This document shows, in pieces, positions 46,101 through 57,655 of a stretch of 64,000 nt of DNA (position 1 is its first letter; every line of letters begins with the position of its first letter). The notes beneath the pieces are model-generated. The model made no database searches and was not told where the DNA came from. It was given only the letters and a program-made list of their open reading frames with translations. The stretch is taken from assembly GCF_020379485.1 (NCBI RefSeq), contig NC_063448.1:23025726-23089725 (forward strand). Direction: 5' to 3'. This stretch comes from Brassica napus. Lineage: Eukaryota; Streptophyta; Magnoliopsida; Brassicales; Brassicaceae. The position numbers and the translations under genes were made by a program.

Positions 46101-46985
46101 TTTTTTACTTTCAAAATAAGGAACACTACATTTTTAATGTTTTAAAGTATATATGGAATTTGTAAACGCATACGAAATGATAATGTTTAGTTGCGTTTAC
46201 GTTTCTGTTTAAGTAAATACAAATAGTTACAATAACTTCAACCTTTTTTGTTTAATAATAATAAACTACATATTCGAGTGGCCAATAATAAAAGATGAAT
46301 CATAAGTGCAAAATAATAGGCATACCCTCACCAATCAAATGTTAAATCATTTGTTGGGTAACAATAATTCAAGAGCTACTAACTTACTTTTGTAAACCAA
46401 CTTTTAGACCTCTCTTTTGTTTCTAATGTTCTTTCATTTTGTTTTTCAGGTTTGAAAGCATTCGTTTTTTAAATAAAAGTTATCTTAAAAAAAAAGAAAA
46501 GAGAAGGCAATTCCAAGTAGACGATATCATGATGGAGTGGAGCGTAGAACTAAAAGTTAAACTAAACTTTGAATCTACAGAACCGTTGTGTAAATTGCAA
46601 GTACGAACGCAGACCTAAAAGAAGCATAAAAATACGTACGTATAGAGACGAATAAACGTATGAATACTTACAAGTAGGCAAGACTCCATAGATGATTATT
46701 AGAAGAGACGACGTGGTCTCGGAGCAACTCATCGGAGGTGGAAGCAGGGTGATCCGGAGCCGAGAGAGAGTGACGACTGGATGATTCAGCGGTTAGGTCA
46801 AAACGATTTGAAGTGTTTACCGTTGAGATCGAGAGATTGTCTCCTTCACAGTTTGCGGTTGAGTTATTATTATTGTTACCATTACTATTCTTATGGTAAA
46901 AAGAAGTTGAAATGGAGCTTGCATGATCATCATGATGAACATCTTCCCACCATGACGAACTTGGAGTACATTCTTCCCTTATCAT
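43161..46985 (-). CDS. bHLH transcription factor, bHLH112/114/123 subgroup (432 aa, 7 exons)
   Basis: Minus-strand exons are 46985-46672, 45970-45451, 44649-44533, 43861-43793, 43663-43598, 43485-43447 and 43334-43161. All introns are GT..AG, the sum is 1299 bases with phases kept, and TGA is at 43163-43161. The N-terminus has the subgroup's Trp pair (SSSWWEDV). Residues about 105-278 are His/Asn/Ser-rich. Helix 1 is [16 protein letters not shown], the loop GKTDTAS, helix 2 [16 protein letters not shown] (about residues 323-361). The tail [19 protein letters not shown] then DYWSP is the subgroup's conserved C-terminus. It is a nuclear regulator. Like its relatives it lacks the His-Glu-Arg E-box contact set. 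The stretch before helix 1 reads [10 protein letters not shown] where KVRKEKLGDR is usual. The exact orthologue cannot be fixed by reading alone. Confidence 0.9.
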
Positions 46986-47059
46986 TTTCTTTATTTCTTC
47001 AAGCTTTTTTGTTGTTGTTTGTTGTTGGTTAAGAGTCTAGAGGATATGCGAATTAGAGA

Positions 47060-47075
47060 ATATATATAAAGTGTA
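47060..47075 (-). promoter_or_regulatory. Candidate TATA box of the bHLH gene
   Basis: On the minus strand CTTTATATATATT lies about 80 bases upstream of the start codon at 46985. This would give a short leader. It is the only good TATA-like match close to the gene. The position is inferred from sequence alone. Confidence 0.45.
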
Positions 47076-47099
47076 TATGAATATGATACGCTCGATGGT

Positions 47100-47680
47100 G
47101 GTGACAATATAATATGCGAGTGGGGTATGTCCACTAAGATACATTTAATATTATATACAGATTTATGGAAATGTCTTTAAGCCACCGAAGATGTTGCTAT
47201 ATGCGGTCTGCGTAAGATCGTACGTCAATTGAAGATGTATTTGACCTCTACATGAGCTTGTTACATTTTTTAAGGTGATTGGGGTTTTCTTCAGTAACTC
47301 TAGACCGATCGCGAAATATGTTATCATCTGTTAGAAACTATATTTAGTAGGAATCCAAAATTTGGCCTCGAATCCAACATCGGTAACTCAACTAGTAAAT
47401 CAGATGGACATCCAAGGATAAATAGTGTCTTCATGGTCAAGAGTTCGACTAATCACGACAGAGAAGAAACCAAAATACCCACTTTAACAGCTTTTATTTC
47501 CAAGTATTGCTAGAAAGTAGAATCTATAAATAGTTTGGGACTAATTAGTATTCCTGAACATGTTTTCTTCAGAGAGAGAGAGACACTTTCAAAAGCTATA
47601 TGTGAAGATTGGACTTGATATTTAGTCCAATTTATAAACCACAACCCGCATACTCCAAGATAAGCCTCCACCACAGCAAG
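47100..47680. other. Upstream region of the bHLH gene
   Basis: No coding region is seen. A GA-rich tract (AGAGAGAGAGAGA) lies at about 47571-47583. The stretch probably includes the proximal promoter of the bHLH gene and then transposon-derived DNA. Confidence 0.35.
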
Positions 47681-47689
47681 AACTAAGAA

Positions 47690-47815
47690 CTATTCTGCTG
47701 CAACCTATAAACATGTTTCTTTCGTTCAAGTAATTTCTTTTCAGTTTATTCCGAGAGAAGCCAATTATTTAGCTGATTCCTTGCTACACTGGTTTTGACC
47801 AACTCTTATTCTTTT
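47690..47815 (+). pseudogene. LINE RNase H tail fragment
   Basis: A short plus-strand frame reads FQFIPREANYLADSLLHW, the motif that closes the RNase H-like domain of plant L1-type LINEs (F..REAN..AD.L). Nothing else of the LINE is readable around it. Confidence 0.4.
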
Positions 47816-48153
47816 GCTCTCCAGCTTTAAGAAAGATTTTCTTTTCCCGACCGAAAGTTAATTAAACGAATTGATTGACAACCAGTTTTCAGATGATGAA
47901 ACTAGAACATGTGTAAAATTAAGGAACTTGAGATGACATTCATAGACGAAGAAAAAAAAATACGAAGACTCAAATGATAAATGATCAAGAGTCTAAGACC
48001 ACACATATGTTGATTGGTTTGTACATGCATGTCGTCCTAATACCACTGTAAGAATTGAGCTTCTCATAATAAATAACAAAAAAACTAGGGCGAAGGACGA
48101 GGTGTAGAGTGCAATAGGGTTTAATTCAATACTTCTTTATTGGTGTCCAATTA

Positions 48154-48966
48154 GAGAAATTTTTGGGTTCACCCCCTAGGTGAACCTATAGATTCACCAA
48201 CCAATAGTGTTTGAGTATTTGATATTTGATATCTTTTAAAAAAAGGAAACAAAATTGAATTTCCAGATAAGATTATATTTTTAAAATAAAACAATAAAAA
48301 TACATAAAAATAATTACAAAAATAAATAAATAAATATTGTTAAACCGTTAGCAAAATACTAAATCCTATACCCTAAATCCTAAACTCCAAACCCTAAATT
48401 ATAAACCTTAAATCTTGGATAAACCGTAAACCATTGGAAAATTTTAAACCCTAAATCATACATTAAAAACTAAATCGTAATAACACTAAACCCTAAACCC
48501 TAATCACTAAACCCTAAACCCTTGGGTAAACTCTGAACCCTTGGATAAATCATAAACTCTAGGGTTTATGATTTATCCAAGGGTTCAGGGTTTATCCAAG
48601 GGTTTAGGGTTTAGTGATTAGGATTTAGGGTTTAGTGTTATTAAATTTTAGTTTTTAATGTATGATTTAGGGTTTAAGATTTTTCAACGGTTTAGAGTTT
48701 ATCCAAAGTTTAAGGTTTAACGTTTAGGGTTTAGGGTTTAGTATTTAGGGTATAGGATTTAGTATTTTGCTGAAGACTTAACAATATTAATTAATTTATT
48801 TTTTAACTATTTTTATGCATTTTTATTATTTTATTTTAAAAATATAATCTAATTTGGATATTTAATTTTATTTCCTTTTTTAAAAGATATCAAATATCAA
48901 ATATTCAAATACTATTGGTTGGTGAATCTAGAGGTTCACCTTAGGGGTGAACCCAAGAATTTATGT
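48154..48966. mobile_element. Foldback TIR element with telomere-like core
   Basis: TCCAATTA flanks it on both sides (48146-48153 and 48967-48974). The ends share AAATT(T/C)TTGGGTTCACCCC as inverted repeats, and the match continues: ATTCACCAACCAATAGT, ATTTGATATTTGATATC, then AT-rich arms, then CCCTAAACC-type words (about 48360-48550) against their reverse complement (about 48550-48770). The two halves pair over almost the whole 0.8 kb, so a transcript would form a long hairpin. No protein is encoded. The terminal repeats differ from those of the elements at 6216 and 20693, so it is a separate family with a similar core. Confidence 0.8.
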
Positions 48967-48974
48967 TCCAATTA

Positions 48975-51260
48975 TTATAAAAAGTGGACACATGATTCCA
49001 AAAAAAAAATAATTTAAACTAATACGGATATGCTAATTAAATATATGAGCGTGATTATTGATTAATATGTAATTATCTTTTTTTTTTCATAAGCAAAAGT
49101 AAGGGGAAATATTTAATATGTATATTAGTTTCAATTCACCGAACAAGGAAGCACCCATCTTTCTTGTTTTACCACACGTCCATGTATTCATACATGTCTT
49201 GTGAAAACAGTACAATTAAATAAAATAGCCTAAGTTTACAAAAAAAAAAAAAAAAAAGCCTATCAGTATTAGTTTGGTTATCCAACATACTGCTATTTAT
49301 CTATAAAAGTCACGAGCCCAAATACTTATTAACATGTTTTCATTTTAAATAGGAGTGTTACTTGATAGCATTGACATATCGTAAAATCATCTGGTGCTAG
49401 CTTGTTTGGTGACACGAAACCTAGCAAAAAGTGTATCAATTCCATATTGGCCCTAACTTTTGTTTTGTTTTTAAGATAATTTAAAGGATGAATCAATAAT
49501 CACGCCTGCATAATTAATCTATTATTGTTCCTTGGTGCGCTATTTATTTTCTCAGGCATTCATCCCTTTTAATCCTACTCCAACTCCACTCCAAAAGTTT
49601 CTTGTCTTTTGTGATATCCTTTATATTTTCTTTTGTATATTTTAGTAAATATTAATTTAGAAAGAGATTGAGTGGCCAAAATTTCTAAGGTTGACTTTTG
49701 TTAAATTCATTATCATCTATATTTGACTCTTTATTTCTAGTCAATAACCAATCGATAGCATCACAACCCAGTATGTTTTTTTCTTTTGGCCAAAAGTTTA
49801 ATTGATAATAATCAATTGGTATTTGTTAATTGTTATTTATACTTTTGTTAGATTACTTTTAAGGCCTATAAATGTGGTGGAAGAGAAAGATTAAGCCAGC
49901 TATAGAAGTGTTTATAAACTAGCCCATTCTTTACTGGGGTTTGATCACTCCTTCGAAGCCCATCATGAATGAAACATTGTTTCTGTTTTTTTTTTCTGCA
50001 ACGTATGAAAACAATACTTTTGGTATGTTAATAGAATGTTTAAACTCGCTCATAAATTTTGTTTTCACTGAAAAGACTGAATTATTGGCTCAGATACAGT
50101 ACATATCAAAAGTCCCAAAAAAAGACACAAAGGTCAGAAAACTTAGTATCAAAGTCTATAACAGCTTTGAAACAAAGAAGCAAAGAGAAAAGATTTTACT
50201 TAAACGGTGGTAGCTGATCTCTCCACAAAATGTGATTGGGCTGCCTTGTAAGAAATATCCGTTGCCTAATAATATAGGGCAATTTTACAAAAAAGACCAA
50301 AATTTCGAATTTAAATGTAAATTTATATCTCAAATTCAATCAGATGCAAAAATAACCTAAAACATATACTGTAACTAGTACTATCCTCTCATAACTAAAT
50401 TAAAAAACTGTAGACATTTTTACTATAATCCTAAGAAATTTTCTCATGACAACAAAGTTTTCTACGATAAAACTTTTCTAGAAGTCTATTCATGTATTTT
50501 ATCTTAAAATTCATTTAGAAAATTTGAAAAAATATTTTGATGGAAAATAAACCGAAGTCATATAACTATAGACAATTCCAAATGATGTAAATTTAAATGT
50601 AATAAAATTGAATTGTTTTCCACATATATGAGTGAATATAGAATGTAAATAATGATTGTTCATTGCTTAGAATTTGGAAACATATGTATAAGTAATGCTA
50701 TATTTTTAGGATTATGAAATCCTAATTTATTTTTAAAAATCAAAATTTGACATAAAGTGTTTATTTTTGTATATATTAAACATTATATAAGTTTATTTTA
50801 TGTTTAATGAAATGTTTATTTTAATCTAGTTAAACTATTTAATTTTAGGGTTTAAGGGTAAAAGACTTTTTAAGAAGTTATAATGCACTAGCTGCTAAAC
50901 TGCAATGCATTTGTAGATTCCTTGAGAAGTTTTCTACACAAAATTTTTTAACCTAATTAGAATTTTTATTTTCTTATATAGAGAAAATTTACACATTTTC
51001 TATTTTTTTCTCAAATGTTTGCAAAAAAAAAATTGATGTTTATCTATCAAAAACCCTACAATCTCTATCTAATCTATTAAACTTTATATTAATTTCTCGT
51101 CTTTTTGTCTCATGTCTTTCTCAACACTTCATCTTGTTTTTTTGCAGGTTTTTCATTTCATGGTTTTCATTTTTCCTCATAAAAAGATAGATTTATAAAT
51201 TTAGATATCTATTTTTGTATGTTTTATGTGTTATATTCGAATAAAACTATATATTTTGTA
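48975..51260. other. AT-rich stretch without a supported gene
   Basis: No gene is recognised. The frame at 49941-50213 has an ordinary composition but no family resemblance. GGGCAATTTTACAAAAAAGACC at about 50278 resembles the end of a MULE-type MITE, but no partner end was found. A-runs lie near 49238-49257. Confidence 0.45.
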
Positions 51261-51461
51261 AGACAAGATCCGGACACTCGTCCGACCCGGACCTCATACT
51301 ACTGTCACTACCTAAACCAACCGCCACAGCTGGTTGAGCTGGTCAGCTAGCTTGTACGAGCTGACTACACTATACTGAGCTAACCTTAGCTGCCTAAACT
51401 ACACTACACTACTCTGAGCTAAATGGGAACTTGGTTTAGGTCGAATGAGAAGCTTGGGTAG

Positions 51462-52756
51462 TGATGTATCTTGGATTTTACCCACTTTCGACCATGATAT
51501 ATAAGTGTTTTTAGGAACTATCTATGTTGTTTTGGAGTCCTTTTAGCACTTTTACAGGTTCGGTGATGATCTGGTGAAAAGTAGTGATGTGGGTGGATTT
51601 TAGAGATAAAATGAGAAGGAACTCGAAGCTGACCATCGAACAAGTTCGAGGTCGACATTCAGAGTCCACATCGATCGATGCACAATTTGTGTCATCGATC
51701 GATAACGAAGCACGCAAAGCCCAGTCGGCTTAAAACCCAAGTCAAGACATAATTACAGAAATACCCATGTCCAACTTTTAACCTAATATTTATGTGTTAT
51801 GCGATTGTTCTAGGAAACACACGCTTTCTACGCTTTTCCTATCTTTCTAGTTTTACACAGCTAAAGGCTTTTAGTAGATTTGGAGAAAAGATCCAAGACT
51901 CATTCAGAGATTTGTATTGGAACTCCAGTATTTCTAACTTTAATCTATTTATGCATTTCTTTATATTATTTGTTATGAATTGTTTTGCTATGTCTGAGTA
52001 ATTCATCTTGTTAGGTTTAGGGTTCAAATAGGATTATGAAGGATTAGTCCCAAATATAGAATTGCTGAGTTGTTTGTGATATCCATCAGTTGAATTGCTC
52101 TTATTGCTTGTGTTTTAGAGTAGCTAACTAGAACCTTGATATTAGGATAATTAGGCGCAAGCGGAAGCATGGTCTGTTACCTGAATTAATTCACATTGTG
52201 CTAGGATTGCTAGAAACAACGAAAGTTGATCTAGAAACCTAGTGAGCATAAGTCAAACCCGCTCGATAAAGCTTGCTGGAAGGAACATCGATCGACAACC
52301 CTATAGGTGTATCGATCGACATTCTGAAAGGTGTATCGATCGATTATCCATTAATAATATCGATCGACACTTTCTCTATATCAACAAATGACAGTTGAGA
52401 TCTGAGATCCAGACAATAGATATTCTAAACAAACGACAGTTGATAGCATATTACTTTGTTTGAGTTCTAGAATATCCAATAAACTACTCTAGCTTCTATA
52501 CTATTATAATCATGAATACCTGAACAGAAACTCAACGCTTTCTCATATTTATTTACAACACCTCAATCCAATCAACCGAACAATTACCTTGTTCACCACT
52601 GCAATTTTACTATTTACTTAATTGACATAGCTTAATTATAAATTGTTTAAGATCTTTTGTGTGGCCCAGATCCTTGTTGATTTGATTCCTAAGTACTACA
52701 ATTTGATCTCTTATTTGAGAGAGTACAAATCACTTAGGGTAATTTGAGTGATATCA
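51462..52756 (+). mobile_element. Gypsy LTR (copy A), isolated
   Basis: Begins TGATGTATCTTGGATTTTACCC after a purine-leaning stretch (GAATGAGAAGCTTGGGTAG) and ends TTTGAGTGATATCA. It carries the family's ATCGATCGA words at about 51671-51704 and 52288-52371. It matches the LTRs of the element at 53501-58975 over its length. No internal region of the same copy follows. Instead its last roughly 100 bases are repeated (52757-52857), and then an inverted LTR starts. Confidence 0.75.
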
Positions 52757-52857
52757 CTTTCTCATAATTTAACCTTAATCAAATTTGATCTAAGTACTAT
52801 AATTCGACCTCTTATTTGAGAGAGTACAAATCACTTAGGGTAATTTGAGTGATATCA
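52757..52857. repeat. Tandem copy of the LTR 3' tail
   Basis: CTCATAATTTAACCTTAATC, then the LTR tail ending TGATATCA, repeat what lies immediately to the left, ending again in TGATATCA at 52850-52857. Confidence 0.75.
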
Positions 52858-52888
52858 CTTTCTCATAATTTAACCTTAATCAAATTTT

Positions 52889-53500
52889 ATATCACTCAAA
52901 TTACCCTATGTGATTTGTACTCTCTCAAATAAGAGGTCGAGTTGTAGTACTTAGGGATCGAATCCACAAGGAGCTGTGGCACACAAAAGATCTTAAACAA
53001 TTTATGATTAAGCTAGGTCAATTAAGTAAATAGTAAATTGAAGTGGTGAACAAGGTAGTTGTTCGGTTTATTGGATTGAGGTTTTGTAAATAATTATGAA
53101 AAAGCGTTAGACTTAGGGTTTCTATTCAGGTAATCAGGATTATAATAGTATAGAAGCTAGAGTAGTTTATTGGGTATTCTAGAACTAAAACAAAATAATA
53201 TTCTATCAACTGTCGTTTGTTTAGAATATCTATAGTTTGGATCTCAGATCTCAACTGTCGTTTGTTGATCTGGAGAAAGTGTCGATTGATATTATCAATG
53301 GATAATCGATCGATACACTTATCAGAACGTCGATTGATACACCTTTAGGGTTGTTGATCAATGTTCCTTCCAGCAAGCTTTACCGAGCGGGTTTGACTTA
53401 TGTTCACTAGGTTTCTAGATCAGCTTTCGTTTGTTTCTACCAATCCTAGCATAATGTGAATTAATTCAGGTAACAGACCATGCTTCCGCTTGCGCCTAAT
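52889..53500 (-). mobile_element. Truncated inverted LTR (copy B)
   Basis: From ATATCACTCAAATTACCC to GCTTGCGCCTAAT this is the reverse complement of the last roughly 610 bases of LTR A (52150-52756), with scattered differences. It stops where LTR C begins at 53501. Copies A and B thus form a large imperfect palindrome. Confidence 0.75.
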
Positions 53501-54937
53501 TGATATACCATGGATTTTACCCATTATTAGCCATGGTATATAAGTGTTTTAATATATATTTACTATGATATAGAGTCTATTTAGAGTGTTTTACAGGTTC
53601 AGGGATGATTTGGAGGAAATTGGTGATTTTGGTGTATTTTGGAACCTTTTGAGTGTAGAGCTGCACAGACGCGTCAGATGTTTAGCTATGGATGGATATC
53701 TTACCACCTTTATATTGAGCCCATCTATTGGCTGAAGATATAGATTTGGTTAGCTTTCTAATGTCGCCGGTTTGAGGTCAATCAGCATCTTGTAGCAAAC
53801 GTTATGCATATTTTACTGAAGAGTGGTCAGTCTGCCTCGCGAGACGAATCTGTCGAGTAGATGAAAGACTGTCGATCGACGGTGCACTCTTGGTGTCGAT
53901 CGACGGTGATGCCAGAACGCGGGCCGAGCATATTTCAAGACCGACTGATGCCCATAAGCCACACAAAGTTACCAAAATACTCATGGACGACCAGAAACCC
54001 TATTTATGTATTTCTAAGCAATTGTTGACAGCTACAAGATTTCTATTATTCTATTCTATTGTTTTCTCTTAGGTTTGGAGAGAAGATAAATTCTCCTTCA
54101 GAGATTGATTGGAACTTCATTGGTTTTATCATTGATTTCTTTATCTATTATATTATTCAGAATATGATTTGTGTTATTGCTTCTATATATGAGTAATCAT
54201 CTTGTTAGGTTTAGGGATTTCATGAGCTTAATGTCAAGATGATAATCAATTAGGACTGCTAGAATAACTATAGATCTATACACTAGAGTGATTTGTAATA
54301 CTAGGATCTGGAGTGGTTAGAAAGCACGACAGTGTGACTGATTGCTTGAACCTAGAATTATAGGACAATTGAGACGCACAAAAGTGCAGTCAATTAACGG
54401 AACTAAAACTTTGCTGGATTAGATATATAGGCGCATATGATAGTTGGTCTAGGAATCTAGTTGAACATAATCGATTAGGTCGTTAATGCTTGTCTGAGGA
54501 AGCATTGATCGACGCTCAGGCCATAGCATCGATCGACGCTCGCTCCTTTTCCACATGTGAAAGCTGGAACAAAGACTTAGAAATCTGATTAGTAATTGCA
54601 TGTGAGAGATGGATTACTTACTTATTAAAATCGAGTTCTAGAATTGAATCTATAAACCATTAGCATCCTTGAATTGTAGTTTTGAATCTCTTGATTGATA
54701 AATTCCTAGGTCTAGCTATTTCTCCTTATTGTTTACAAACTCAACAATCGAACAACTGCCTTGTTCATCTTGCTTTCATATAATTTACTGCTTCAATATT
54801 GATTGCCTAGCTTAATCTTAATATCTATAGTCAATTTTGTGCCCGTGCTCTCTGTGGATTCGATCCCTAAGTACTACAACTGATCATCTTATTTGAGGGA
54901 GTAAAAATCACTCCTTAGGATCATTTGAGTGATATCA
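53501..54937 (+). mobile_element. 5' LTR (copy C) of the gypsy element
   Basis: Starts TGATATACCATGGATTTTACCC and ends GAGTGATATCA, directly before the primer-binding site. It is 1437 bp. It has ATCGATCGACG-type words at about 53873-53905 and 54505-54540, but not the fourfold block seen in copies A and D. The frames at 53802-54072 are LTR sequence. Confidence 0.8.
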
Positions 54938-54940
54938 AAT

Positions 54941-54960
54941 TTGGCGCCGTTGCCGTGGAG
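54941..54960 (+). promoter_or_regulatory. Primer-binding site
   Basis: TTGGCGCCGTTGCCGTGGAG starts three bases after the LTR. Such TGGCGCCGTTGCCGGGGA-type sites, thought to pair with a tRNA-Asp 3' end, are typical of Athila/Tat and related plant gypsy elements. One G in the usual GGGGA run is changed here. Confidence 0.75.
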
Positions 54961-55041
54961 CAAGGATTCGCCATTAGACTTGATTAATAGGATTAATCTA
55001 GGTTTTATTTACTGTCACAGTTACTTACATCAAAAAATTTC

Positions 55042-56000
55042 TTGTCTTTCAGGTACATGCATATCAGTACCAAAAGAAGCAAGGATGAATTACTTTTCTT
55101 CTCAGACCCATTACATTTGGAACGTTCGATCCACAAAGAGAAACGCACAACATCGATCGACACCACCTCTACTACGTCGATCGACACTTGTGACAGAGTG
55201 ACGATCGACAGTTCAACTCGAACATCGATCGATACCAATCCACGAGCAGACATGGTTGCGACACTTGTGCTACAGAGGGATGAGAATGGAGACCTGCATG
55301 AACTTGAAGGTCATATGTGTAATGAAGTAGGTCAGAAGATAGATGGACAATGGACTGCAATCCTTGAGCCATTTGCTGCCATCGAGGATGCTAAAATTCC
55401 TCGTCAGAGAACACTAGCAGATTTGATATGGCCTCGTCAGTTCTACACCAACAGGTCTGCGATTAAACTTTTAGAAATCCAGGGATTTCAAATCACCCCA
55501 CACATTTCTCTCATGTGGGTCAGCACCCTTATTGTGGTCTTCCTCACAAAAATCATCTGAACCATATTGAGACACCATAAGATTTTGTGTCTGGCATACA
55601 GGAGAATGAAGCAACCAAAGATTATATCATCTGCAGTCTGTTCAAATATTCTCTCTCTAGGAATGATAAAAATTGGCTGAGACGCCTACCACCAGGATCT
55701 CTCACTACACGGAATGATGTCAAGACTGCATTTTTTAATGAATTTTTAGATGATGCAAGGGCTGAAGAGATGATAGATAAAATTTGGACATTCTCTCAGG
55801 GACCTACAAAAGCTTTCAAAAGCTCTTGGGAGAGGTTTAGGAGATACCAAATGGACTGTCCACATCATGGTTTTACGGAGATTCAGTTGTTGAAGAAGTT
55901 CTGCAAGGGTATTGATGTGCGATATCATATGATGCTGGAGATTCAGCTGTTCATCCTATGTCCAAAAACACTATTCATCCTGTGTCCAACAACACAGATT
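55042..56000 (+). pseudogene. gag remnant of the gypsy element
   Basis: A first frame (to 55560) starts with a segment where TSID(T) recurs, because the DNA repeats ATCGATCGACA. It then gives ADMVATLVLQRDENGDLHEL and RQRTLADLIWPRQFYTNRS. A TAA and a frame change near 55575 separate it from ATKDYIICSLFKYSLS, NWLRRLPPGSLTT, VKTAFFNEFLDDA and SSWERFRRYQMDCPHHGF (55605-55900). That second part is the retrotransposon gag core (capsid-like), with its W-L-P and F-x-R-Y landmarks. The product would normally form the virus-like particle. Here it is broken. Confidence 0.7.
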
Positions 56001-56099
56001 ATCAAGCCATTGAAGGGCACAAGGTCGATTCCATCTTTGATAATTACGTTGGGGAAGTAATCGAGCATGAGAAGCTTGAAGAAGAAGCTTTTCTAGTCG

Positions 56100-56600
56100 A
56101 AAGTTGTATGTCCATTGGTAGCTCGTATTTGTGTCGATCGACACCATCAGACACGCATCAATCGACACCACTTTTGGGATCGTGCAACACTATTTGAATT
56201 CAGAGCTACCCAGATTTCGCCGCTCGACACCCGCATCCTCCCACCCTATCTCGATTTAAATCGGATGACGTCGATCCGCAACAACAGGATAGAATCGATC
56301 AACAACAACAAGAGAGCGTCGATCGACAACATCAGAAGAGCAGTGATCGACAACCGCCAATGCCATACCGAGTACGTTTACCAGATCTTGATGCACACCG
56401 CTTGAAGGCAACTCGAAATCCATCTCAGACATCAGTTTGCTTGAAGACACCAGAGAATATAAGTCAGCAATTTGCAGAAGCACCAAAGCAAGAGCAATCA
56501 ACCTTAGCTGACACTTCTTTCGTTGAGAGTGTCGATCGACGACATATACCATGCATCGATCGACACCAAACAGACGGACACGAACCTACCATGGAGAGGC
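56100..56600 (+). repeat. ATCGATCGACA-rich internal region
   Basis: The words TCGATCGACA, TCGATCAACA and GTCGATCGAC recur at irregular spacing (56135, 56278, 56297, 56317, 56528, 56556). In one frame they read SID, VDR or CIDR. The same word recurs in all LTR copies. No protein domain is seen. Confidence 0.6.
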
Positions 56601-56715
56601 AGTCAACAAAAGAATAAATTCTAGTCGAGAAGAGAGTGAAATCTAAGAAACCCTATATCCCCAAACACCTCAAGAGAGAAGTTAACCAAGTGGAACTTGA
56701 TGGATTTCACAAAGG

Positions 56716-57072
56716 GTGAAGAGGGATCCTAAGGATATGTCTTTCGAGGATGCATATCATAAGTATAGACTTGGTAATTTCTTCAGAGGGAGCAGAGAGA
56801 CTGATAAGGATATTGAGCTCTTATTCACCAAGGTCAGCCGTAAACCCAAGAGGACACTGAAGAAGGAAAAAGATCCTGGAAAGTTCCTGATTCCATGCTC
56901 TATACATAGCCACAATTTACCAAACGCCCTCTGCGATACTGTATCTGCAGTCAGCATCATGGCCATAGACATTGCTGAGCTATTAGGACTAAAGATGGAA
57001 CCTTCTAAAGATAGTTTCAATTTCGTGGATAACTCCCAAGCAAACTCAGCATGCAAGATCAAGAATGTTTAG
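56716..57072 (+). pseudogene. Protease-like remnant of the gypsy element
   Basis: After MSFEDAYHKYRLGNFFRGS and KDPGKFLIPCSI the frame reads NALCDTVSAVSIMAIDIAEL then LGLKMEPS. This lines up with the aspartic-protease active-site region of Athila/Tat elements, where LCD-T-G-A-S-V-S is usual; here the active-site glycine is replaced by valine (DTV). The frame stops at 57072 (TAG). The sequence continues out of frame to a FHVVD-like stretch and an LLFGR-like motif, then ends. Reverse transcriptase should follow and is absent. Confidence 0.6.
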
Positions 57073-57655
57073 GTGGAGATAGGGGAATGCATTATCCATG
57101 TGAACTTTCATGTTGTGGATATCAAATCAAACAAGACATCTCCACTTCTTTTTGGAAGAGTCCACTGTTCTAATTCAAAGGAATGATCACACATTGTTTG
57201 GAAGCGAGGGATAGATACATTATCGATGACCCCACTATTCGCCTACAACTTTGCCAAAAAAAAAAACGGATTCAGAGAAGAGAGAAGAGATAGGGGAAAT
57301 TAGAAAAGGTTACCTGCAAATCAAGATACTTGCTTGAGTTGATTCCATGTGTTCAGTGATCGATATACCCAAGGTAAAGCTTACACATTTTATTTATATG
57401 TATTAAATGAGGTCAGTAGAGGGGTTAGTTAGACATGATTAGTTAAGTTGTTGGATGAATTGAATTGGTTGCTAAGCTAGGATATTGCATAGAAAGTACT
57501 TCTAAGTTAAGATTGATTTGATGTGGTTGCAATATTTTTGACCTGATGATAGTAAGTTCTTAAATTATGTGAGTCCCTGCTGTTTTCACACCGCTTCCAG
57601 AGAGACTGCTTGTTGTTTTGCTTGAGGACAAGCAAACGAGTAAGTCTGGGAGTGT

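Noticed and set aside
49941..50213. 90-codon plus-strand frame
   Set aside because: No recognisable domain, no splice or promoter context, AT-rich surroundings; left unannotated.
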